A stretch of 8,031 nucleotides of DNA from an uncultured Christensenellaceae bacterium (GTDB taxonomy: Bacteria; Bacillota; Clostridia; Christensenellales; MGBC116941): positions 92,970 to 101,000 of the forward strand of contig CAJUEF010000002.1 in NCBI GenBank assembly GCA_910585035.1, written 5' to 3'. The position numbers were made by a program, and so were the translations under genes. Positions 1-5,252 of this stretch are shown piece by piece. Position 1 is the stretch's first letter. Each line of letters opens with the position of its first letter. The notes beneath the pieces were generated by a model. The model had not been told where the DNA came from. It did no database searches and was given only the letters and a program-made list of their open reading frames with translations.

Positions 1-470
1 ACTGCCTGTGCCGCATCTTCTATAATGAAAAGTCCATGCTTATTGGCTATTTTATTAATTGTGTCCATTTCACATGGAATACCGGCATAGTCAACAGTAT
101 ATATTGCCTTTGTATTCTTTGTAATCTTTTCCTCAATGAGATTTTCATCTATATTCATAGTATCTTTGCGTATATCACAAAAAACAGGCTTTGCTCCCCT
201 AAGCAAAAATGCGTTTACCGTTGACGAAAATGTAAATGACGGCACAATTATTTCATCTCCCGGCGCTAAATCAATTAATATAGAAGCCATTTCAAGTGCA
301 GTAGTGCCGGAAGTTGTCAGCAGCATATTTTTAATTCCCAGCTTTTCCTCGAACTGCTTGTACACCTTTGAAGTATATTTTCCGTCGCCAGATAAAATAC
401 TGTTTTCCATCGCATCCATAACTGCATCTTTTTCTGCCTTTGTAATACTGGCTTTGTTAAAATAAATCAT
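1..470 (-). CDS. WecE-like sugar aminotransferase, N-terminal part (cut by window edge)
   Basis: PLP-dependent sugar aminotransferase of the DegT/DnrJ/EryC1/StrS family, which transfers an amino group from glutamate to a keto-NDP-sugar. The 156 visible residues closely follow the WecE/RffA pattern: SGDGKYT near 27-33, the TSGTTALEM segment at 53-61 that binds the cofactor phosphate in this family, PGDEIIVPSFTF at 70-81, DTMNIDE at 103-109, YAGIPCEMDT at 128-137 and EDAAQ at 151-155, whose Asp152 should contact the PLP ring nitrogen. The Schiff-base lysine lies beyond the edge and cannot be checked. The ATG at 470 follows an AGGAG site (479-483) with 8 nt spacing. The gene starts 17 nt after the oxidoreductase stop, so it is the third gene of the deoxysugar operon. 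WecE itself aminates C4 of a 4-keto-6-deoxyhexose, so a C4 role is inferred; C3 amination cannot be excluded. Confidence 0.9.
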   Translation of the reverse strand, partial: MIYFNKASITKAEKDAVMDAMENSILSGDGKYTSKVYKQFEEKLGIKNMLLTTSGTTALEMASILIDLAPGDEIIVPSFTFSSTVNAFLLRGAKPVFCDIRKDTMNIDENLIEEKITKNTKAIYTVDYAGIPCEMDTINKIANKHGLFIIEDAAQA

Positions 471-487
471 GCTTTGTTCTCCTTTTA

Positions 488-1453
488 TTATCTCTTACTC
501 ATCAATTTTATATCTTCAACCATCCTTGCTTGAATAAGCAGGTCTTTATACATTTGGTTTCTTAAATTTTCATTTTCAAATGCTTCCAAAAACTTTTCTA
601 TGGAGCGAGCAAAGTGAGCATCCTCCGGCAGCTTTATCTGTTTTTTCCCTTCATTTGTTTCAATATCCAATAAAGGAACATATCCCGGCGGAGCAGTAAA
701 AATACGGTTTGTAAAAAGCCTTCCTTTGTTACCCAAAATTTCCAGACAGCACTGATAATAACTGTCCATACTAAAAGACCCCTGCAACACACAGCCTTCA
801 CTATTGGAATAAGTTGCACTGCCATACATATCAACTTCATATTCCGGCAAATAATTAAGAGTAGCCGTATCAACCTTAACAGTATCTCCAAGCATTAATC
901 TTGCCAGCTTTGTAACATATCCCGCTGCATCCAGCAGTGCTCCTCCGCCAAGCTTCTTATTGTATCGAAAATCATTTGCTTCTCGAAGAGGAAACCCAAA
1001 GGTAGATTTTATAAGACGAATATCACCAATAACTCCATCATCTAAAAGGCTTTTAATTTCCGTAATCTGCGCATGAAACTGGAACATATAATTTTCCTGC
1101 AAAACCAAATTATTTTTTTTTGCAATATCCACTAAAATATTTGTATCCTCATATTTTGTAGTGGATGGTTTTTCCACAAAAACATGCTTTTTATGCTCCA
1201 GCGCCGCCTTTGCATAAGGAAAATGAAGTGCCGGAGGAAGTGGAATGTAAACTGCATCTATATTTTCATCTTCAATTATATCCTGAAAGCTATCTGCCGA
1301 TTTTAGTCCAAACTCTTTTTCAAATTGCTCCAACTTTGATTTGTCATACTCCTCCGCAATACAAACACATGTAAAATCTTTATTATCCTTTATAGCCGGC
1401 AAAAATCTGCGAAAAGCAATTTCAGCACAGCCAAGTATTCCCATTCTTATCAT
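488..1453 (-). CDS. Gfo/Idh/MocA-family oxidoreductase, probable NDP-sugar 3-ketoreductase
   Basis: 321-residue NAD(P)-dependent oxidoreductase, complete and of usual family length. An N-terminal Rossmann fold starts with GILGCAEIA (5-13; Gly5, Gly8, Ala10). The family EKP motif is at 94-96, where Lys95 is the expected catalytic lysine. The GGGALLDAAGY segment at 169-179 puts a tyrosine (Tyr179) at the position where ketoreductases of this family acting on NDP-sugars, such as KijD10, carry their second active-site residue, while many other members have histidine. The ATG at 1453 follows an AGAGGAAAA site at good spacing. The gene lies 22 nt after the 2,3-dehydratase and 17 nt before the aminotransferase. 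From that position, the likely reaction is reduction of the unstable 3,4-diketo product of the dehydratase at C3. The family is certain; the substrate is inferred from context. Confidence 0.9.
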   Translation of the reverse strand: MIRMGILGCAEIAFRRFLPAIKDNKDFTCVCIAEEYDKSKLEQFEKEFGLKSADSFQDIIEDENIDAVYIPLPPALHFPYAKAALEHKKHVFVEKPSTTKYEDTNILVDIAKKNNLVLQENYMFQFHAQITEIKSLLDDGVIGDIRLIKSTFGFPLREANDFRYNKKLGGGALLDAAGYVTKLARLMLGDTVKVDTATLNYLPEYEVDMYGSATYSNSEGCVLQGSFSMDSYYQCCLEILGNKGRLFTNRIFTAPPGYVPLLDIETNEGKKQIKLPEDAHFARSIEKFLEAFENENLRNQMYKDLLIQARMVEDIKLMSKR

Positions 1454-1475
1454 GTCTTTTCCTCTTTTCTACCAT

Positions 1476-2876
1476 CTAAATATCCAGCAGTGAAAGTAAA
1501 TTTCTAAGCTGAATGTTTAAACAGTTATTAATTTGTACTAAAAGATTTAAAGTGAAAAAATCCACCCAAAAATACCCTTTTGGAATTAATTTAATTTTTT
1601 CTTTATCTACTTCAATAATAACATTTTGATTTTGTTCATGGTAAAAACGTCCTCCCTCTTCAGAAAGCAAAACATTTTTTTTCACTCCGTCCTTTGTTTC
1701 CAGCTTTTTAAAAAACAACTCTTCCAATTCATTTTTGGCATGTCTTTTATTTGATGGTTCCATTTGTACTGTAGGACCCAATTCTATAAAGTCATGGCAT
1801 CCAACCTCCGGTCTTGCACATACCAAAAATTTACGCACGCCTTTTTCAACACAGGTAAAAAGACCAAAAACAGCAATTCCAATTGCCTCAAATAAAGGCT
1901 GTGTCCATTTTTTTACTTCCCGTCCTTCCATTTCAATATCACAATAGACTACCTTGAAATCATAATCATATTTACACCGTATTTCTTTTTTACCAAATTC
2001 CCAATCCTTAAGGGAATCTAAAGGAACAAGTCTTGTTTGTTTTTCATCAAACATCTTATAATTATTCATATAACAATAAATCGCCGGTAAAAGATTATCA
2101 CTCTTTTTTTCAAAAATAGAGCGATATAACGCTTTATCTTTAAAACATGTATCAATTTCTTTTTGTTCCTCAGCAGTTATTTTTTCCACTGAATATGGAA
2201 TACATGAAAGTACCGTTCTCGTATCCATATTTACCAGGTTGTCCACTTTCATGAGTTCCTTAATTTGCCCAAGGGTCATCCATTTATGGCTGGGAAGAAC
2301 CTTAACCTCTTCATCTTCATTTAGCTCTACCAGTATATTTCTATTTCTCTTTTTATAAAACCTGGAGGATTGCTCAGATTGTATCTGGTCTACAATTATG
2401 TGGTGTTTTTCAGCATTTAAAAAATAGTCAAGGTAAGGTGGTTTTCCTCCTCCGTGCTTTTGAGTAAAATTGCTCTTTGTAGCCTGTATAGTTGGAGAAA
2501 TCTGAATTTTATTAATATTTCCAGGCTCTATTTTCGCCTGCATTAAAAAATTCAGCACTCCATCTATTTTTTTACATAGAATGCCCAAATATCCAATTTC
2601 ATTTTGCATTATAATCGGCTGTTCTAATATAATATTCCCCTCATTAATTTGCTGATAACCCTGTATAGTAAAAAAACTATGATTTTTGTTTCTAATGCAG
2701 CCCTCCTGTCTGTCATAAAACCAAAAACCATTATTATCTTTAGGAAATTCCGTCTTGTCAATTCTAACTTTTACTTTTTCATTTCTATACCGCACCCACT
2801 TTAGAATTTCATCATTTGTATTAACATTGCCTTTTACATGTGCCCATGATTTTACAATATCCACAATGCTATTCAT
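1476..2876 (-). CDS. NDP-hexose 2,3-dehydratase
   Basis: 466-residue member of the NDP-hexose 2,3-dehydratase family (EryBVI/TylCVI/SpnO type), which removes water from an NDP-4-keto-6-deoxyhexose to give the 3,4-diketo-2,6-dideoxy sugar: the committed step of 2-deoxysugar formation. The first half has the hallmark blocks AKIEPGN (114-120), QISPTIQATKSN (125-136), SEQSSRFYKKRNRN (167-180), HKWMTLGQI (197-205) and NLVNMDTRTVLSCIPY (213-228). The second half repeats the layout in diverged form: ARPEVGC (354-360), ELGPTVQ (365-371), SEEGGRFY (405-412) and NNCLNIQLRNLLSLL (450-464), matching the internal duplication of the family. The ATG at 2876 has a GGAGGG site (2881-2886) with short spacing. 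It is the first gene of the operon, divergent from thpR. A 300-nt sample is about 32% GC by hand count, lower than rng. Confidence 0.93.
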   Translation of the reverse strand: MNSIVDIVKSWAHVKGNVNTNDEILKWVRYRNEKVKVRIDKTEFPKDNNGFWFYDRQEGCIRNKNHSFFTIQGYQQINEGNIILEQPIIMQNEIGYLGILCKKIDGVLNFLMQAKIEPGNINKIQISPTIQATKSNFTQKHGGGKPPYLDYFLNAEKHHIIVDQIQSEQSSRFYKKRNRNILVELNEDEEVKVLPSHKWMTLGQIKELMKVDNLVNMDTRTVLSCIPYSVEKITAEEQKEIDTCFKDKALYRSIFEKKSDNLLPAIYCYMNNYKMFDEKQTRLVPLDSLKDWEFGKKEIRCKYDYDFKVVYCDIEMEGREVKKWTQPLFEAIGIAVFGLFTCVEKGVRKFLVCARPEVGCHDFIELGPTVQMEPSNKRHAKNELEELFFKKLETKDGVKKNVLLSEEGGRFYHEQNQNVIIEVDKEKIKLIPKGYFWVDFFTLNLLVQINNCLNIQLRNLLSLLDI

Positions 2877-2914
2877 TTTTCCCTCCGACGCTTTAAGTAA
2901 ACTTATTCTATTTT

Positions 2915-2976
2915 ATTATATAGCCTATTTTAATAACATAAGTTCTGCTTATTAATTTTGTTTATTTTATATTATA
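2915..2976 (-). promoter_or_regulatory. candidate -10 boxes for the deoxysugar operon
   Basis: Two perfect TATAAT hexamers read on the minus strand, at 2971-2976 and 2915-2920, upstream of the 2,3-dehydratase start at 2876. Neither has a good TTGACA-like hexamer 16-18 nt upstream, nor an extended TGn motif, so each is only a candidate. The divergent arrangement requires a promoter somewhere in this gap if the operon starts here. Confidence 0.35.
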
Positions 2977-3069
2977 CCCTATTTTTGCCATAACTGCCAT
3001 ATACATTAGACAAAGGTTGCGATAAATTAAAATAAAAAACGGACAATAACTTTAATTTTTTTCTTAAAA

Positions 3070-3098
3070 TTGATAATATTATTAATCTGGTGTATTAT
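3070..3098 (+). promoter_or_regulatory. predicted sigma-A promoter of thpR
   Basis: TTGATA at 3070-3075 (five of six to consensus), a 17-nt spacer, and TATTAT at 3093-3098 (five of six). The predicted start near 3105 would leave a leader of about 15 nt that just contains the ribosome binding site. The spacer includes the palindrome ATAATATTAT. In such AT-rich DNA chance matches are common, so confidence is moderate. Confidence 0.4.
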
Positions 3099-3119
3099 TT
3101 ATTAAAAAGGAGAAATAAC

Positions 3120-3608
3120 ATGCGGTTATTTATAGCAATTAATTTTTCAAATGAAATGAAAGCAGCTCTTTTGGGCTGTATAAATCAACTAGCAGACCAG
3201 GGAATTTGCTGTAATTTTACTGCAAATAAAAATCTGCATTTAACTCTTGCTTTTATTGGTGAAACCGACAAAGTATCTTTAATAAAAAATATAATAAATG
3301 AAATTAAATTTAAGCCATTTAATATATCCTTAAAAGGTTATGGCTACTTTCATGATTTACTTTGGATAGGTATTGAACATAATCCAAATTTATTAGATAT
3401 AGCAATAGCATTGCAAAATAAACTGCTTGAAAATGAATTTAACATCAAGCAGCAAATTTTTAAGCCCCACATTACAATAGCAAGAAAAATTCAAAACAAC
3501 AATAATATAAAATTATCTGTTCCTTCTGCTAAATGCACGGTAAATAAAATATCTTTAATGAAATCATCACGCATAAACGGAAAAATAGTATACACTGAAA
3601 TACTATAA
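3120..3608 (+). CDS. thpR: RNA 2',3'-cyclic phosphodiesterase (2H family, ThpR/LigT)
   Basis: 162-residue 2H phosphoesterase, formerly annotated as 2'-5' RNA ligase (LigT). The family hydrolyses 2',3'-cyclic phosphate ends of RNA. Both signature motifs are present: His40-Leu-Thr42 in NLHLTLAFIGE and His117-Ile-Thr119 in KPHITIARK; the two histidines form the catalytic pair. The protein starts MRLFIAIN, typical of the family. The ATG at 3120 is chosen over an in-frame GTG at 3090 because AAGGAGA (3107-3113) lies 7 nt before it and would fall inside the longer reading frame, and because the predicted -10 box lies downstream of the GTG. It is a lone plus-strand gene, divergent from the sugar operon and converging on the CheB gene with 10 nt between the stops. 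By hand count its first 300 nt are about 27% GC, the lowest of the genes sampled. Confidence 0.92.
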   Translation: MRLFIAINFSNEMKAALLGCINQLADQGICCNFTANKNLHLTLAFIGETDKVSLIKNIINEIKFKPFNISLKGYGYFHDLLWIGIEHNPNLLDIAIALQNKLLENEFNIKQQIFKPHITIARKIQNNNNIKLSVPSAKCTVNKISLMKSSRINGKIVYTEIL

Positions 3609-3618
3609 AAAGTTTAAT

Positions 3619-4302
3619 CTATGTCTTTTTAAATCCTGTACGAAGGCCGCATCTAAAAACAATATCCATGCCAATATCACAAAGGGGCAGCTGCCTTGTC
3701 ACTGCTCCTATTTCCTTTGCAACCCTTGGCATACCATATACAAGACAGGTTTCCTTGTTTTGACCAACGGTATACGCACCTGCATTCCTCATTTTTAGCA
3801 GTCCCTGAGCGCCGTCGTCTCCCATACCTGTAAGAATAACTCCTATTGCTCTGTTGCCAATAGAGCGTGCAACAGATTCAAAGGCCACGTTTACCGATGG
3901 CCGGTGTCCGGATACTTTAGCGCTTATATCCAGCTTCAAAAAAACTTTATTGCTGATTTTTACAGCAGTAGTGTGATATCCTCCCGGAGCAATGTATATA
4001 TGCCCCTGTTGAGCCATTTCTCCATCTTTCACTTCACTTACTTTCATTTTGCATATACTGCTTATTCGCCTCGCATAAAGTCCGGTAAACTTAGCCTCCA
4101 TATGCTGCACAACAAGTACAGGAGGAAGATAATCTGGAAGCACTTTTAATACCTCAATTAAAGCGTCAGCTCCACCTGCAGACGCCCCAATAACTATTAA
4201 ATCAACTTCTTTGCCAACCTTCCATTTTTGGGTTGTATTATAATCTTTATCCAGCTTTTTATTGATTATACTATTCGTAGATGAAATGCCTTTATCCAGC
4301 AT
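3619..4302 (-). CDS. Stand-alone CheB-type protein-glutamate methylesterase domain, no receiver domain
   Basis: 227-residue protein matching the catalytic domain of CheB, which removes methyl groups from (and deamidates) chemoreceptor glutamates. The Ser-His-Asp triad is visible: Ser41 in VIGASAGG, His67 in VVQHM, and Asp163 in LTGMGDDGAQG. Other conserved blocks are HIYIAPGGYH (101-110) and SGHRPSVNVAFESVA (131-145). Full CheB is about 350 residues with an N-terminal phosphoacceptor receiver domain; here only about 33 polar residues precede the catalytic core, so control by CheA phosphorylation is not expected. The ATG at 4302 has only a distant AAAGG site about 10 nt upstream; an upstream ATG is followed by an in-frame TGA before it. 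No chemotaxis gene adjoins it. It may act on receptors encoded elsewhere or on another substrate, so a gene symbol is withheld. Confidence 0.88.
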   Translation of the reverse strand: MLDKGISSTNSIINKKLDKDYNTTQKWKVGKEVDLIVIGASAGGADALIEVLKVLPDYLPPVLVVQHMEAKFTGLYARRISSICKMKVSEVKDGEMAQQGHIYIAPGGYHTTAVKISNKVFLKLDISAKVSGHRPSVNVAFESVARSIGNRAIGVILTGMGDDGAQGLLKMRNAGAYTVGQNKETCLVYGMPRVAKEIGAVTRQLPLCDIGMDIVFRCGLRTGFKKT

Positions 4303-4337
4303 TCCACATCAGCCTTTCATATATAAGATATAATTTA

Positions 4338-4367
4338 ATTTTAACATTTATGATGGTATTTTGTCTA
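4338..4367 (-). promoter_or_regulatory. predicted promoter of the CheB-domain gene
   Basis: Read on the minus strand: TAGACA at 4362-4367 (five of six), an 18-nt spacer, and TAAAAT at 4338-4343 preceded by TGT, giving an extended -10 element. Transcription would start near 4331, about 30 nt before the start codon at 4302. The gene is therefore probably transcribed alone, separate from rplU-rpmA, whose terminator lies upstream. Confidence 0.5.
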
Positions 4368-4473
4368 TATGTTATTAAAATAATAGGTAATAATTATTTT
4401 TATATGTAATTTATAATATTTATGTTTTGTGCAAAAATTATTGTTTTTAATCTAAAAAATAAAAAACAATACT

Positions 4474-4498
4474 AAAAAAAGTGGCAAAGCCACTTTTT
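4474..4498 (-). terminator. intrinsic terminator after rpmA
   Basis: GTGGC (4481-4485), a 3-nt loop and GCCAC (4489-4493) form a perfect stem, extended by A/T pairs. Read on the minus strand it is followed by a run of seven T, 28 nt past the rpmA stop. It closes the rplU-rpmA transcript before the CheB gene. On the plus strand the T run is only five, so it is mainly a minus-strand terminator. Confidence 0.88.
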
Positions 4499-4525
4499 CA
4501 TTAGCAAATAAGTTATATAACTTTA

Positions 4526-4789
4526 TTAATTGGCAGCCTGCTCGTAAACACTAACCTGTTTTCTGTCTCTGCCAAGGCGCTCAAAACGAACCACACCGTC
4601 AGCAACAGCAAACAGTGTATCGTCTCCACCCTTTTTAACATTTTTTCCAGGATGGAATTTTGTTCCTCTTTGTCTTACTAAAATATTACCTGCAAGAACA
4701 AACTGTCCGTCAGCGCGTTTTAATCCCAGTCGTTTGGATTCGCTGTCACGACCGTTCTTAGAGCTACCCAGTCCTTTTTTATGTGCCAT
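4526..4789 (-). CDS. rpmA: 50S ribosomal protein bL27
   Basis: 87-residue bL27 of the large ribosomal subunit, whose N-terminal tail reaches the peptidyl transferase centre. The family signature is plain: MAHKKGLGSSKNGRDSESKR at the start, LGLKRADGQFV, AGNILVRQRGTKFHPG and GGDDTLFAVADGVVRFER. The ATG at 4789 follows an AGAGGTG site with about 8 nt spacing, and the codon just before it is TAA, so no N-terminal extension is possible. This matters because many Firmicute L27 proteins start with a short extension ending in FFA that is removed by the Prp protease. Here the mature-type sequence begins directly after Met. The gene lies 37 nt after rplU, with no room for prp between them, and is followed by a terminator rather than obgE. 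Confidence 0.98.
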   Translation of the reverse strand: MAHKKGLGSSKNGRDSESKRLGLKRADGQFVLAGNILVRQRGTKFHPGKNVKKGGDDTLFAVADGVVRFERLGRDRKQVSVYEQAAN

Positions 4790-4826
4790 TTAATTTACAC
4801 CTCTCTTTTTTCCAGTCGGTGATCAA

Positions 4827-5126
4827 CTAAAATGAAAGTATTTCTACTTTTGTGTACAGTTGACGATGACCGTTTTTCTTTCTGATGTTCTTCTTTGGTT
4901 TGTATTTAAACACGATAACCTTTTTACCTTTACCATGCTCAACAACCTTGCCTTTAACCTTAACGTCCAGTGTCGGTGCACCGATCTTAACGTCACTGTC
5001 ATTTGACATCATTAAACAATCGAACTCAACCTCACTGCCTTCGTTTACATCAAGCTTTTCAACGCTGATAACATCACCGGGAGCAACTTTATATTGCTTT
5101 CCGCCTGTTTTAATTATTGCAAACAC
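4827..5126 (-). CDS. rplU: 50S ribosomal protein bL21
   Basis: 99-residue bL21, a 23S rRNA-binding protein of the large subunit, close to the usual length of about 103. It begins FAIIKTGGKQYKV after the start residue and ends with the family signature KPKKNIRKKNGHRQ followed by TKVEIL. The start is GTG at 5126: GGAGG at 5134-5138 sits 7 nt upstream, and the protein then begins exactly where bL21 normally begins. An in-frame ATG at 5162 would add 12 residues unlike the family and would overlap the ribosome binding site, so it is rejected. The gene heads a two-gene rplU-rpmA unit with its own promoter and a structured leader, which suggests feedback control by a ribosomal protein. Confidence 0.98.
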   Translation of the reverse strand: MFAIIKTGGKQYKVAPGDVISVEKLDVNEGSEVEFDCLMMSNDSDVKIGAPTLDVKVKGKVVEHGKGKKVIVFKYKPKKNIRKKNGHRQLYTKVEILSF

Positions 5127-5162
5127 GACAGCACCTCCATTCTCAATTCTCGCCAAATCCAA

Positions 5163-5206
5163 GGTAAGGCAAACGCCTATTTAAAACCCGATTCGTGCGG
5201 CTTACC
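5163..5206 (-). ncRNA. structured rplU leader RNA (L21-leader-like three-way junction)
   Basis: On the transcribed strand a closing stem GGTAA/TTACC (5202-5206 with 5163-5167) encloses two hairpins: CCG/CGG with a 7-nt loop (5188-5200) and GGC/GCC with a GTTT loop (5168-5177). The element begins at the predicted +1 of the rplU promoter and ends 24 nt before the rplU ribosome binding site. Position and layout fit an autoregulatory ribosomal protein L21 leader of the kind known upstream of rplU in Firmicutes. The fold was found by eye; family membership is inferred. Confidence 0.6.
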
Positions 5207-5211
5207 GAATT

Positions 5212-5240
5212 ATTTTACCATATATAAAATAATGTGTCAA
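5212..5240 (-). promoter_or_regulatory. strong promoter of rplU-rpmA
   Basis: Read on the minus strand: a perfect TTGACA (5235-5240), a 17-nt spacer and TAAAAT (5212-5217) preceded by TGG, giving an extended -10. The start is predicted at 5205-5206, where the leader stem begins. The -35 box lies 12 nt past the rng stop, so rplU-rpmA can be expressed strongly and independently of the upstream genes. Confidence 0.82.
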
Positions 5241-5252
5241 GGCTATACTTAT

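Larger units (their letters stand above)
2874..3119. other. AT-rich divergent intergenic region
   Basis: About 240 nt separate the divergent starts of the 2,3-dehydratase gene and thpR. It is strongly AT-rich and contains no convincing small gene. It holds two TATAAT boxes facing the sugar operon, a good promoter facing thpR, and an AT-only 10-bp palindrome (3073-3082) inside the thpR promoter spacer. No riboswitch-like or terminator structure was recognised. Confidence 0.6.

Noticed and set aside
136..465. Plus-strand open frame opposite the aminotransferase
   Set aside because: It is the antisense of a clearly conserved coding region and has no family resemblance or ribosome binding site.
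3073..3082. ATAATATTAT palindrome as an operator
   Set aside because: Short and made only of A/T in very AT-rich DNA, so chance occurrence is likely; no second copy was seen near the divergent promoter.
3090..3119. Longer thpR reading frame starting at GTG 3090
   Set aside because: It would place the strong AAGGAGA site and the predicted -10 box inside the coding region; the ATG at 3120 has ideal spacing and gives the family N-terminus.
4303..4473. Remnant of a CheB receiver domain upstream of the catalytic domain
   Set aside because: The stretch is very AT-rich, has an in-frame TGA three codons before the start and shows no receiver-like sequence; it instead contains a promoter.
5127..5162. 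Upstream ATG start for rplU
   Set aside because: The extra 12 residues do not match bL21 and cover the ribosome binding site; GTG at 5126 fits the family start exactly.
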